Below, piece after piece: positions 1 through 9,360 of a DNA stretch of 64,000 nucleotides. This DNA is from Crocinitomicaceae bacterium (GTDB lineage: Bacteria > Bacteroidota > Bacteroidia > Flavobacteriales_D > Crocinitomicaceae): positions 1 to 64,000 of the forward strand of contig JABURP010000061.1 of the NCBI GenBank assembly GCA_014762645.1, given 5' to 3'. The translations under genes and the position numbers were made by a program. Position 1 is the first letter of the stretch. Each line of letters begins with the position of its first letter. The notes beneath the pieces were generated by a model. It had not been told where the DNA came from, ran no database searches, and saw nothing but the letters and a program-made list of their open reading frames with translations.

Positions 1-3000
1 CTTCATCTGTAATCAATAGTGGATCAGCTACTGGTACATCTGCGATACATTCTACCGTTACGTTCGCCGGTGCTGTTCCTGTTGGTGGTGTAATATCGTC
101 TACAGTAATTGTTTGAGTAACATTAATCGAGTTACCACAGTCATCTGTAATAGAATATGTTCTAGTGATTGTCTCAGGACATGTGTTTCCGTCTGATACA
201 TCTGATACAAATGCTACAACTGGGTTTGCTGTACAGTTATCTGCTTCATCTGTAATTAATAGTGGGTCGGCAACCGGTACGTCTGCGATACATTCTACCG
301 TTACGTTTGCTGGTGCTGTTCCGGTTGGTGGTGTAATATCATCCACTGTGATCGTCTGAGTAACATTGATTGAGTTACCACAGTCATCTGTTATGCTGTA
401 TGTACGCGTGATTGTCTCCGGACATGTGTTGCCGTCTGATACATCTGATACAAATGCTACAACTGGATTTGCTGTACAGTTATCTGCTTCATCTGTAATT
501 AATAGTGGGTCAGCTACTGGTACGTCTGCGATACATTCTACTGTTACGTTTGCTGGAGCTGTTCCTGTTGGAGGAGTTGTATCATCAACTGTGATCGTCT
601 GGGTAACAAAAGTTTCATTACCGCAGAAATCCGCTATTCTGTATGTTCTTGTGATGGTTTCCGGACAAGTATTTCCATCAGATGTATTACTTACTAATGA
701 AACTCCAGGTACAGAGCAGTTATCCGCTTCATCTGTTATATCATTAACAGACATTGGAGGTACATCACCAATACATTGATACGTCGCGTTTGCCGGTGCT
801 GTACCAGTAGGTGGTACTGTATCATTTACAGTAATTACTTGAACGACATCAGAAATGTTTCCACAGTCATCTGTTATTCTGTAGGTTCTTGTGATGGTTT
901 TTGGACATACAAGTCCATTATCAACATCCGATAAATGCGTTACAGTTGGTGCTGCTGTACAGTTGTCTGCTTCATCCGTGATCAAAAGTGGGTCTGCGGC
1001 AGGAACGTCCGCCACACACATGACAAGTATATCAGCTGGTGCCGTACCAGTTGGTGGTGTAATGTCGTCTACTGTAATTGTTTGCGTAACATTGATGGAG
1101 TTACCACAATCATCTGTAATACTGTATGTACGCGTGATTGTCTCCGGACAAGTGTTACCATCCGATACATCTGATACAAATACTACAACTGGATTTGCTG
1201 TACAGTTATCTGCTTCATCTGTAATTAATAGTGGGTCAGCTACCGGTACATCTGCGATACATTCTACTGTTACATTTGCTGGGGCTGTTCCCGTTGGTGG
1301 AGTAATGTCATCAACAGTAATTGTTTGGGTCACATTGATGGTGTTACCACAATCATCCGTTACCGAGTAGGTTCTTGTAATTGTCTCAGGGCAGGTATTT
1401 CCATCTGATACATCTGATACAAATGCAACAACCGGATTGGCTGTACAGTTGTCCGCTTCATCTGTAACGACTAGAGGATCTGCTGCTGGTACGTCTGCGA
1501 TACATTCTACTACAACACCTGCAGGGTTTGATGCTGTTGGTGGAGTGGTATCATCTACGGTAATGGTTTGGGTAACGTTTATTGAGTTTCCACAATTATC
1601 CGTAACACTATATGTTCTTGTAATCGTTTCCGGGCAAGTATTTCCATCAGACACATCTGATACAAATGCCACTATCGGAGCAGCTGTACAGTTGTCTGCT
1701 TCATCTGTAACCACTAATGGATTGGCTGCGGGCACATCCGCAATACACTGCACAGTAATACCTGCTGGGTTAGAAGCTGTTGGTGGTGTGGTATCATCTA
1801 CTGTGATTGTCTGTGTTACAAATGTCTCATTACCACAAAAATCAGCAATTCGGTAAACTCTAGTAATGGTTTCCGGACATGTGTTACCATCAGTTGAATT
1901 AGATACGAGCGAAACGCCAGGATTAGTACAGTTATCTGCCTCATCCGTAATGTCATTGACTGACATTGGTGGCACATCACCTATACACTGATAAGTAGCA
2001 TTTGGTGGTGCTGTACCGGTAGGTGGAATTGTATCGTTTACTGTAAAAACCTGAACTGTATCAAAGATATTACCACAATCATCTGTAATCCTATATGTTC
2101 TGGTAACTGTACCGCCACAAATGTTTCCTGACAAACCTGAGTCCGAAAGGTGCGTTACAACCGGGTTACAAGACCCTACAACATTTGTTACAAGTCCTGG
2201 ATTTGCAGCCGGAATATCTGAAGTACATGCTACAGTTTGATCAGCCGGAGGAAGACCATGCGGTAAAATTGGTGCACAACATATATAAGGACTTGTTGTA
2301 ATAAACGTACAGTTCGCCGGTGTAGGCGCGACTTGCTCATAGGTCACATCTAATGTTGCCGTAATTGAAGAGGCATCCCAATAACCATTAGGACCGCATC
2401 CAGCACCTGCACCAAATGTTGTGTTGGTTGCACCACTGCTAAAGGTATTTGGGTAAATATAAATGTCAATGACGCTATTTTCATTGTACCCGTTAGGGAG
2501 GTCACCTAATCCAAGGTTTAAATTGAAGCCGTTTGGTGGTGGATTATACATTTGGTCATAAACAATTACACCATCTACATAAATGGTCACCCAATATTCA
2601 TCTCCTCCACCAAAACCAGGTGGGTTAAAACAAAAACCAGACATGTCTACATCCAGTGAGAAACCAGTTGCATTACCACCTGTTCCATTACCCGGAATAG
2701 TTAAATACGCTGAGTTATTTGTACCTCCAAAAGGAGAATCTTGTGCAGAAAAGTCATTATAAATCCCTCCAGTATTATAGGTGATCGGTAAAACTGGTCC
2801 ACCTGTTGCACAACAACTAGGACCTTGTGAAAACCCAGTATAATCAACGGTAAAATCCTGATTCCCATCCGCACAAATTTGATTTAAGGTATATGGGTCA
2901 GGTGTGATTGTAAAAATATTTCCAACATCAATAGAATCACAATCATTATTAGGTGACACATCCCAAGAACATGTTGCTGTATTATAAGTAATTGTCACCA

Positions 3001-4468
3001 AGTCTGCAGCATCTGTTGGAATTTGTGGAAATACTGTAACAGTATGAGTGCCACTCGCAATAAGAGTACCACTGTTATCACAAACTATTGTCCATGGTAG
3101 GTCTACCGCTATTGGTGTACAGAAATTAGTATTATCAAGGGTAAATCCGACTTCGTGGTCGCTACAATTCCCCATAACACTAGTGACAGGACCAGAAGGT
3201 GTTTGAACTGTGAGTGTTGAAGATGAGACGGTTACTCCAACCTGGATGACATTACAAGAAGAAGCTCCAAAGTTTCCAGATATCGTTCCTGTAAGTACAT
3301 TTCCATTTTCCTGAGCTTCAATGTATCCACCTCCACCATTAAATCCGTCACCCCAAGAATCATAAACGCAAAGCGTATAAACGGTTCCTTCAACGTTAGG
3401 ATCAAGCGGACCTACAGTAGTATTTATAGGACAACTGTTACATCCGGGTCCTCCACTTGCAACAACATTACCAGTTGCATTACTGGTTACGTCCCAGGTA
3501 ATTTCATTTGCAAAAGAAGATCCGTAATTACCAATTATATCAAATTCTACAAAACCATCACAACCTGAGTTCTCAATCTCCATGTAATAAATTTGATTAC
3601 CACAAGCTTCCAATGGACTTGAGGCATTTAAATTATACGTTGGACAGTTATTAATACAAACAGGAGCTACATAGTTTTGAGACTGGGAACAAGCTGGGTC
3701 TGCAGTAAAGTAAGCTTCAACGTCACATGGTAAACCATCTGCTGCCAGCCCGGTCAAACTGTAATTCAAAGGGCTTGCACCAAAGGGTGCTGTATCAACC
3801 ACTGTTATATTACCATTACAATCTTCTACAACAAGGCTACCTGAAGTTGGCGGATCACTAAAAGTGATAGATCCAGTAATGTCATATGTATTCGTAGCAA
3901 ATTGACAACCTCCGATTTGCACATCAAAATTTGCCATACCACAAGGCGGATTATTCACGATACTACAATCTGTTGCTCCAGGACCACCAACCTGAGTTAG
4001 TGAAATATTTTGAACAACATTTGCGTAGTTCGTAATCAACATGATATATACCTCACCTACTTGCGGATTGTTAATCTGTGGGTTCTCATTTGCTGCGGGT
4101 GAATAGCTACAGTCATGAATTGGAGCAGAAGTTCCTAACGAACCACAACCAGCCTGAGCAGCTGAAAGAGATGAAAAAGGTCCCCAAATAATAAAATCAA
4201 CATCCTGCGCAGCGGATAAATCCATATTGATATTACCTGCTGTGGATATCTCAAAATAATACCAGGAAGGATTGGGCTGAGTTATTAAACAACCATAGTC
4301 ATTTCCCGGATCAGTAACAGAAGCTTCCGAAATGTTTGCATTAGACGTATAAGTTGCACCTACATCCGTACAAATCGGTTGCATAGATGCACAGTCGGGT
4401 CCACCGGCTCCACCTTGGGAATACACAAATACCGGGATCAAGGTAAGCAGAAGTAAAAGTCTTTTCAT
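1..4468 (-). CDS. Giant secreted HYR-repeat surface protein (N-terminal part, runs off the left edge)
   Basis: This is one uninterrupted minus-strand reading frame of about 1,489 codons with no stop before the window edge. I checked the frame at about 4300, 3000, 2100 and 20. It starts with a signal peptide (MKRLLLLLTLIPVFVYSQ). Roughly the first 750 residues are Cys-rich beta-sandwich regions, including a CxYDSWGDGxNGG signature common in Bacteroidota secreted proteins. From about 2,100 downward come tandem domains of about 81 residues with four conserved Cys each (QCxADVP, DNCT, NTCPETITRTY, DNCGN) and a TITVDDTTPPT linker, which matches the four-Cys HYR-like family. T9SS export and an adhesive role are inferred, because the C-terminal sorting domain lies outside the window. 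It follows the 4495-4842 gene by 26 bp, so the two are probably cotranscribed. Confidence 0.9.
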   Translation of the reverse strand, partial: MKRLLLLLTLIPVFVYSQGGAGGPDCASMQPICTDVGATYTSNANISEASVTDPGNDYGCLITQPNPSWYYFEISTAGNINMDLSAAQDVDFIIWGPFSSLSAAQAGCGSLGTSAPIHDCSYSPAANENPQINNPQVGEVYIMLITNYANVVQNISLTQVGGPGATDCSIVNNPPCGMANFDVQIGGCQFATNTYDITGSITFSDPPTSGSLVVEDCNGNITVVDTAPFGASPLNYSLTGLAADGLPCDVEAYFTADPACSQSQNYVAPVCINNCPTYNLNASSPLEACGNQIYYMEIENSGCDGFVEFDIIGNYGSSFANEITWDVTSNATGNVVASGGPGCNSCPINTTVGPLDPNVEGTVYTLCVYDSWGDGFNGGGGYIEAQENGNVLTGTISGNFGASSCNVIQVGVTVSSSTLTVQTPSGPVTSVMGNCSDHEVGFTLDNTNFCTPIAVDLPWTIVCDNSGTLIASGTHTVTVFPQIPTDAADLVTITYNTATCSWDVSPNNDCDSIDVGNIFTITPDPYTLNQICADGNQDFTVDYTGFSQGPSCCATGGPVLPITYNTGGIYNDFSAQDSPFGGTNNSAYLTIPGNGTGGNATGFSLDVDMSGFCFNPPGFGGGDEYWVTIYVDGVIVYDQMYNPPPNGFNLNLGLGDLPNGYNENSVIDIYIYPNTFSSGATNTTFGAGAGCGPNGYWDASSITATLDVTYEQVAPTPANCTFITTSPYICCAPILPHGLPPADQTVACTSDIPAANPGLVTNVVGSCNPVVTHLSDSGLSGNICGGTVTRTYRITDDCGNIFDTVQVFTVNDTIPPTGTAPPNATYQCIGDVPPMSVNDITDEADNCTNPGVSLVSNSTDGNTCPETITRVYRIADFCGNETFVTQTITVDDTTPPTASNPAGITVQCIADVPAANPLVVTDEADNCTAAPIVAFVSDVSDGNTCPETITRTYSVTDNCGNSINVTQTITVDDTTPPTASNPAGVVVECIADVPAADPLVVTDEADNCTANPVVAFVSDVSDGNTCPETITRTYSVTDDCGNTINVTQTITVDDITPPTGTAPANVTVECIADVPVADPLLITDEADNCTANPVVVFVSDVSDGNTCPETITRTYSITDDCGNSINVTQTITVDDITPPTGTAPADILVMCVADVPAADPLLITDEADNCTAAPTVTHLSDVDNGLVCPKTITRTYRITDDCGNISDVVQVITVNDTVPPTGTAPANATYQCIGDVPPMSVNDITDEADNCSVPGVSLVSNTSDGNTCPETITRTYRIADFCGNETFVTQTITVDDTTPPTGTAPANVTVECIADVPVADPLLITDEADNCTANPVVAFVSDVSDGNTCPETITRTYSITDDCGNSINVTQTITVDDITPPTGTAPANVTVECIADVPVADPLLITDEADNCTANPVVAFVSDVSDGNTCPETITRTYSITDDCGNSINVTQTITVDDITPPTGTAPANVTVECIADVPVADPLLITDE
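105..2130 (-). repeat. Tandem 243-bp coding repeats (HYR-like domains) with a 1,212-bp higher-order period
   Basis: The TITVDD-coding anchor recurs at 105, 348, 591, 831, 1074, 1317, 1560, 1803 and 2043, giving spacings of 243 or 240 bp. The two 240-bp units recur exactly five units apart, and unit sub-types (SDVVQV, FVTQT, INVTQT) return with a 1,212-bp period. This implies duplication of a five-domain block. The nucleotide identity of the INVTQT-type units is high by eye. These are in-frame domain repeats, not intergenic repeats. Confidence 0.9.
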
Positions 4469-4494
4469 GGATTAATAGTGTTTATGGAGGGGTC

Positions 4495-4842
4495 TTATTT
4501 TTTTGAGTCTAAAAGTTGCTGTCGTTGTAATAGAAGCTCCTGCTTATTGATGGTCATTTGATCAAACCATCCCTCCTCTTCTGCTATTAACTTTTGTTCT
4601 GGGTTATTCATCACCCAATCCCATTTTGTATCAATGGCATTGATTTGTTGATCAATTACATCAATTTGATTATCAATAGAATCGTTGTGGATTTTAACCG
4701 CTTTGAGTGAGTCGTGTTCTGCCGTATTCGGTGGAAATTCTTTAGAAGTAGTGTTTACAGGAACTTTCTGAACAGTTCCATTAGTCTGTTGAGCATAAGA
4801 TACTCCACTCACAAAAGTGATAACAAAAAGTAAGGTTTTCAT
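4495..4842 (-). CDS. Small secreted coiled-coil protein of unknown function
   Basis: This encodes 115 residues. I chose the ATG at 4842 because it opens a clean signal peptide (MKTLLFVITFVSGVSYAQ); the longer upstream frame adds 20 non-signal-like residues. The mature part is short, polar and heptad-like (repeated DxIDxQI patterns at about residues 60-75), followed by a Trp-containing helix and a Gln/Leu-rich end. I recognise no family. It lies 26 bp upstream of the giant HYR gene on the same strand, so it may be an accessory of that surface protein, but this rests only on position. Confidence 0.7.
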   Translation of the reverse strand: MKTLLFVITFVSGVSYAQQTNGTVQKVPVNTTSKEFPPNTAEHDSLKAVKIHNDSIDNQIDVIDQQINAIDTKWDWVMNNPEQKLIAEEEGWFDQMTINKQELLLQRQQLLDSKK

Positions 4843-4863
4843 ATAAGCAGGGCCTAATTCGGC

Positions 4864-4892
4864 GTAAAATTTTACACAAGTTAAACGTTTAA
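4864..4892. promoter_or_regulatory. Two perfect 12-bp palindromes upstream of the small secreted gene
   Basis: GTAAAATTTTAC (4864-4875) and TTAAACGTTTAA (4881-4892) are both perfect palindromes with starts 17 bp apart. The second sits inside a wider inverted repeat with arms GTTAAAC (4880-4886) and GTTTAAC (4894-4900). They lie 22-60 bp upstream of the 4842 start, where an operator would be expected. No regulator can be assigned. Confidence 0.4.
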
Positions 4893-5072
4893 AGTTTAAC
4901 ACGGTTGCTTTCAGAAGGTTAAAATATCAAATCTGTTATTCACAAATGAACAATGAATTGTTAATAACCTAACTTTGTCGACATCTAATTTACTTTCGTC
5001 TAAAGAAAATACACTTTAGTCGTAACCTACAGAATATAAGTTTTTTATGTTTTTTTGAAAAAAGGAGGTATT

Positions 5073-6905
5073 TTATCTGTTTTGAGAGCAATCAATTAAC
5101 TCAAAATCCTGATAACGAATAACCGACACAGACATGTTTTCAAATCCAGATCCAACAGCAATTGGGTTGAATTTAAAGTTGTTTTGTACGAGTTTGATTT
5201 GGTAATTGCTCAATCCGGATTGGAACCCTGTTCCTTTTAGGTACAGTGCACTTAAAAAATACATTCCTACATCAAACCCTTGAGATGAATATACGGTTGG
5301 GTCAGTACCATTGTGTGATCGAAATGCACGGACGAAGTCTAGACCACACCCTCTATTATAATCAACAAAACGGTAAGTTGAATAATGCTGATTTAATCTA
5401 TTTCGGTGAAGAACATCAATGTCGTCATATTTATTCCAATCCTCAAAACCAAATACAACTATCTTTAGATTTTTCGCATACGGATTAAGGTTCATTACTT
5501 TATTCAATCTGTTCAGTGCCCCTGTAACAAACCTAACATCATTAGAAGGTACAATTACAACATTTGTCGTGTCTTTTTTCATGTGTACATTTAAATCCCG
5601 TCCACTTGAACTACCAGGTTCTAGTTCTACAATTTGCGTATTGTATGAAGGTATTTTGGAAATACTATCGTTGAATCGAACTTTAGCACGTTCATAAAGT
5701 GCTTTGTCACCCTCTAAATATGGTTTTAAAATAATGACATTATGATGCGCATGATTCTCCAAGATATAATCGACAGTTCCGTCCATCAATGTCATATTAG
5801 AAGCCACAGCTTTAAATACATAAGGGTTTCCATGAAGCAATGCAGCATCTGATTTAAACGGTAAAACAATCTTAATTCCACGTTTTGTACACTGTTTTAC
5901 TGCATGAGCAATTGTTTGTTTGTAAAGCGGACCCACTACAAGATCCATACTATCAAATTCTGCACTCCGAATTAACTGACCAACTCTGGCTGTATCTCGA
6001 TTTGTATCATATACGTAAAGTTCCAAATTCAATCCAGCTTTGCGCAATGAATCTGCTGCTAATTCAAAACCCTGATAAAATTCAAATGCAATTCTTGTCG
6101 TAGGATATAATTCTCTCTCTTGCCCAAATTTGAGGACCTTATTCATTTCAACATCATTCTTGGCAAACATAAAAGGCAACATCAAAGCCACTCTGTAGGT
6201 GCCTTTCATAATACCATCATTTACCTGTATAACTGAATCCTTATGAATAGGTTCAATTTCTTTTTGAAGTACGGTATAATTAACTCTCTTAACCGGTATC
6301 TTCAACACATCACCTTCTTTAACTTTATTACGCTTAATATCGTTAAGTGCTGCTATCGTGTCAATAGACACCATGTATCGTTTTGATATTGAATAAAGTG
6401 TTTCATGCTTCAGCACGGTATGCATAACCAGAGAATCTGACAACGAAATATTGTACTCATTCTCCACTACCGGATCATCCTGAATAACCTCTGTATACGT
6501 TTCTTTTTTTGGTATTTTAATCTCCTGACCAACCTGGAGACCTTGTGCCACTCCAGGATTGTTCGCTTTAAGGTCATCAATAGAACAATTGTATTTTCTA
6601 GAAATGCCATATAATGTTTCACCATCAGTGACCACGTGAATAATATAATGTTCAGAGTTCTCAGCTTCTATCGGGATTAATATTTGCTGACCAATGGTCA
6701 ACTCATCCGTTAATCCGGGATTTGCATTTAAAATCTCATCCAAATCAGTATTATACAGTTTATGGATTCCATATAAAGTGTTTCCAGCGGCTACCGTGTG
6801 CACGTAGTATTTTTTACCATTCACTGTTTTTACAACTGCATCCTCAGGCTGAGCAAATACAGTAAGTGTAGTAAACACCAGAAGTATTCCAATAATATAT
6901 TTCAT
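5073..6905 (-). CDS. LysM x3 plus periplasmic-binding-protein-like domain, exported
   Basis: This encodes 610 residues. The start at 6905 is chosen because its ATG overlaps the guaA stop as TAATG and opens a signal peptide ([18 protein letters not shown]). Three LysM domains follow at about residues 34-80, 86-132 and 160-205 (TLYGI, TLYGIS and TLYSIS cores ending in IPI/IPK/IPV). A type I periplasmic-binding-protein-like fold fills about 230-600. LysM binds peptidoglycan, and the C-terminal fold is of the ABC amino-acid-receptor type. There is no transporter next to it, so a ligand-sensing or envelope-scaffold role is more likely than uptake. This is inference. Confidence 0.85.
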   Translation of the reverse strand: MKYIIGILLVFTTLTVFAQPEDAVVKTVNGKKYYVHTVAAGNTLYGIHKLYNTDLDEILNANPGLTDELTIGQQILIPIEAENSEHYIIHVVTDGETLYGISRKYNCSIDDLKANNPGVAQGLQVGQEIKIPKKETYTEVIQDDPVVENEYNISLSDSLVMHTVLKHETLYSISKRYMVSIDTIAALNDIKRNKVKEGDVLKIPVKRVNYTVLQKEIEPIHKDSVIQVNDGIMKGTYRVALMLPFMFAKNDVEMNKVLKFGQERELYPTTRIAFEFYQGFELAADSLRKAGLNLELYVYDTNRDTARVGQLIRSAEFDSMDLVVGPLYKQTIAHAVKQCTKRGIKIVLPFKSDAALLHGNPYVFKAVASNMTLMDGTVDYILENHAHHNVIILKPYLEGDKALYERAKVRFNDSISKIPSYNTQIVELEPGSSSGRDLNVHMKKDTTNVVIVPSNDVRFVTGALNRLNKVMNLNPYAKNLKIVVFGFEDWNKYDDIDVLHRNRLNQHYSTYRFVDYNRGCGLDFVRAFRSHNGTDPTVYSSQGFDVGMYFLSALYLKGTGFQSGLSNYQIKLVQNNFKFNPIAVGSGFENMSVSVIRYQDFELIDCSQNR

Positions 6906-8437
6906 TATTCCCATTCTATAGTCGCAGGGGGTTTTGAACTAATATCGTACGTCACCCTATTAATACCTTTAACCCCATTAATTATTTCGTTCGACATCTT
7001 CGATAGAAAATCATAAGGTAAATGACACCAATCCGCTGTCATTCCATCTGTAGATGAAACAGCTCTTAATGCTACAGCATTTTCATACGTTCGTTCATCC
7101 CCCATAACACCGACGGATTGCACCGGAAGCAAAATCACTGCAGCCTGCCACACATCATCATATAGTCCCCAATCCTTCAGCCCTTTTATAAAAATATGAT
7201 CAACCTCTTGCAATATCCGTACCTTTTCAGGTGTAATATCCCCAAGAATTCGAATTCCAAGCCCCGGTCCCGGAAACGGATGCCTTCCCAATATATTATC
7301 TGGAATACCCAGTTCCTTTCCTACTCGTCTAACTTCATCCTTAAATAGTAACTTCAAAGGCTCTACTACTTTTAACTTCATAAAATCAGGTAATCCGCCA
7401 ACGTTGTGATGAGATTTGATCGTAGCAGACGGTCCGCCAGTTGCAGAAACTGATTCAATAACATCTGGATAAATAGTACCTTGTCCTAACCATTTTGCAT
7501 TTTCCACTTCGTGGGATTCTTCGTCAAAAACCTCAATGAAAACATTTCCAATGATCTTTCTTTTCTTTTCGGGGTCGCTCTCCCCTTTAAGTGCTGAATA
7601 GAAACGGTCTTTTGCGTCAACACCTTTAACATTGAGCCCCATTCCTTTGTACGACTCAAGGACGTCTGCAAACTCATTCTTACGCAATAATCCGTTGTCC
7701 ACAAATATGCAATAAAGGTTTTTCCCAATGGCTTTATGAAGTAAAGTTGCAGCTACTGATGAATCAACTCCTCCTGAGAGCCCCAGGATAACCCTATCAT
7801 CATTTAACTTATCTCTCAGTTCATCTACAGTGCTTTCAATAAATGAAGCCGGCGTCCAATCCTGAGAACACTTACAAATATCTACCACAAAATTTCTTAG
7901 CAGATTTGCTCCGTACTCCGAATGATACACTTCTGGATGAAATTGTACACCATAGGTCATCTCCCCTTCAATTTCAAATCCTGCAACATTCACATCAGCA
8001 GTGCTAAAAATCACTTTATAATTATCAGGAATAGTTTTTATAGTATCACCATGACTCATCCACACCTGGCTCGAATTTTCCACCCCTTTGGTGATAAGTG
8101 AATTGCTATCTACGAAAGATAATTTTGCACGGCCGTACTCACGAATTTCTGAAGGAAGAACTTCTCCTCCATAATTGTTGGCAAGAAACTGTGCTCCAAA
8201 ACACACCCCCAACAGTGGTATTTTTCCTTTGTATTTTTCTACTTCAGGATTTGGTGCTTTTTCGTCTCTAACCGAAAATGGGCTACCAGAGAATATAACT
8301 CCTTTATGCGCCTGTGTAAGTTCAGGCGCTTTATTCCAGGGATGAATTTCACAATAGACATTCAACTCCCTCAGTCTTCGGGCAATTAACTGTGTATATT
8401 GCGAACCGAAATCAAGGATCAAAATGGTTTCTTGCAT
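6905..8437 (-). CDS. guaA: GMP synthase (glutamine-hydrolysing)
   Basis: This 510-residue enzyme converts XMP to GMP using glutamine and ATP. The class I amidotransferase domain has Cys79 in LLGVCFGAQ and His167/Glu169 in GVQFHPEV. The ATP-pyrophosphatase P-loop SGGVDSS is at 221-227, and the C-terminal dimerisation domain has the [11 protein letters not shown] motif and the typical PPATIEWE end. The ATG at 8437 is preferred over an upstream in-frame start because it gives the standard [14 protein letters not shown]-terminus. Its stop overlaps the start of the LysM gene, so the two are translationally coupled. Confidence 0.98.
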   Translation of the reverse strand: MQETILILDFGSQYTQLIARRLRELNVYCEIHPWNKAPELTQAHKGVIFSGSPFSVRDEKAPNPEVEKYKGKIPLLGVCFGAQFLANNYGGEVLPSEIREYGRAKLSFVDSNSLITKGVENSSQVWMSHGDTIKTIPDNYKVIFSTADVNVAGFEIEGEMTYGVQFHPEVYHSEYGANLLRNFVVDICKCSQDWTPASFIESTVDELRDKLNDDRVILGLSGGVDSSVAATLLHKAIGKNLYCIFVDNGLLRKNEFADVLESYKGMGLNVKGVDAKDRFYSALKGESDPEKKRKIIGNVFIEVFDEESHEVENAKWLGQGTIYPDVIESVSATGGPSATIKSHHNVGGLPDFMKLKVVEPLKLLFKDEVRRVGKELGIPDNILGRHPFPGPGLGIRILGDITPEKVRILQEVDHIFIKGLKDWGLYDDVWQAAVILLPVQSVGVMGDERTYENAVALRAVSSTDGMTADWCHLPYDFLSKMSNEIINGVKGINRVTYDISSKPPATIEWE

Positions 8438-8441
8438 GGTG

Positions 8442-8449
8442 CAAAGATA
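8442..8449 (-). promoter_or_regulatory. Bacteroidota -7 element of guaA (TATCTTTG)
   Basis: The minus strand reads TATCTTTG, a full match to TAnnTTTG, only four bases before the guaA ATG. With normal spacing the transcript would begin at or inside the start codon, suggesting a leaderless or near-leaderless mRNA. No clear -33 TTG is visible. Confidence 0.5.
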
Positions 8450-8478
8450 ACAACTCATGCTGCTTTATCGCGCGAATT

Positions 8479-8525
8479 GTTAATCGAAATTATTTTTCGT
8501 TAATAAGTTGCAAGAAATCGTTAAT
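8479..8525. repeat. Three GTTAAT direct repeats spaced about two helical turns
   Basis: GTTAAT occurs at 8479-8484, 8499-8504 and 8520-8525 (spacing 20 and 21 bp). It lies between the end of the FecR-like gene and the guaA promoter. The first two copies also form a loose hairpin (TTAATCGAAA with TTTCGTTAA). This could be an operator array upstream of guaA or a weak terminator. Confidence 0.3.
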
Positions 8526-8534
8526 AAAACTTAC

Positions 8535-9341
8535 TTATTTAATGTCAAACTCCTCTTCCATCCACACACCAAGATTATCTTTTTGCGGATGTCCGTAGAA
8601 TTCATTCAAATAAGCTGTCACTTCTTTTATCTTGGTTTCATTGTCCTTGTCTTCATATTCAGAAAGAATAATCTCCACCTCTTCTTTAAGATCATTAAGA
8701 TCAGGAAACACAGGAGTAAAAGTGCTTACTTTTTGATTTTTCCCATCTGACATGTAGTAAAGTGTCATTTCTTTCTCTTCTACCGGGATAGGTTCACCAT
8801 CTATCTTATAGATTTCCTCTTTATTCAGAATTAGAAATGCGCCGTCAGAATCCAGCTTTTTATTTATTTTCTCCTCATTGTGGTAATAAGACAGGTAGAA
8901 AAAGCTATCATCATTCATAGGGAATGCTTCTTCGCCTAATTCAAGTCTCATTTCCCCTATGACCAAATATTTACCTGAAAAATGGTTTTGCAGGTCAATC
9001 ATATTAATGAGCGCTCCTGCTCTGGAAGAAATATTATTGGCAGCAGGCAATATTTTTGTTTGACCTTTTTCAGAAGCCGATAATACAAATCTACCTTTCA
9101 GTGCTGAAATAACAGCAGCTCTTGACTGTGGTGTTTCAAAAGACAATGCCATTCCTGACAAGAAGATATCTCCTTTCTTCATATCCTCTTTGGTCTTTTG
9201 AAAGATAATTTTACCATCTACTTTTATCACCTTGTATTTGTCCGTCCCAGCAAGTTCTTCAGCTTTATTAAAACTCACAAAAGACAATGTCGTTGTTATT
9301 GCTATTGCCGTGATTAAGCTAAGTATGATTTTTCTTTTCAT
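8535..9341 (-). CDS. Exported FecR-like protein, paralogue of the 9361-10164 gene
   Basis: This encodes 268 residues with an N-terminal signal or anchor (MKRKIILSLITAIAITTTLS). Residues about 35-105 (KYKVIKVDGKI, KKGDIFLSG, SRAAVISALKGRFVLS) resemble the G-x-V...GD...SRA..L pattern of FecR-type beta-sandwich domains. The remainder (LPAANNISSRAGALIN, KIDGEPIPV, TLYYMSDG, FYGHPQ) is shared almost motif for motif with the next gene upstream. Family and function are not known to me. It is the last gene of the merR-paralogue-paralogue operon, 19 bp after its twin. Confidence 0.75.
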   Translation of the reverse strand: MKRKIILSLITAIAITTTLSFVSFNKAEELAGTDKYKVIKVDGKIIFQKTKEDMKKGDIFLSGMALSFETPQSRAAVISALKGRFVLSASEKGQTKILPAANNISSRAGALINMIDLQNHFSGKYLVIGEMRLELGEEAFPMNDDSFFYLSYYHNEEKINKKLDSDGAFLILNKEEIYKIDGEPIPVEEKEMTLYYMSDGKNQKVSTFTPVFPDLNDLKEEVEIILSEYEDKDNETKIKEVTAYLNEFYGHPQKDNLGVWMEEEFDIK

Positions 9342-9360
9342 AATTCAATTGTTAAATCTT

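Noticed and set aside
165-1856. Several plus-strand open frames with a repeated protein pattern
   Set aside because: They are antisense shadows of the HYR-repeat gene, which is continuous on the minus strand through the whole region.
105-2130. Regular repeats that might suggest a CRISPR array
   Set aside because: The 243-bp period is far too long, the copies stay in one reading frame, and each unit encodes a four-Cys HYR-like domain.
4970-4977. Plus-strand TAACTTTG as a promoter
   Set aside because: No plus-strand gene follows; the next 5 kb are minus-strand genes, so it is most likely a chance match.
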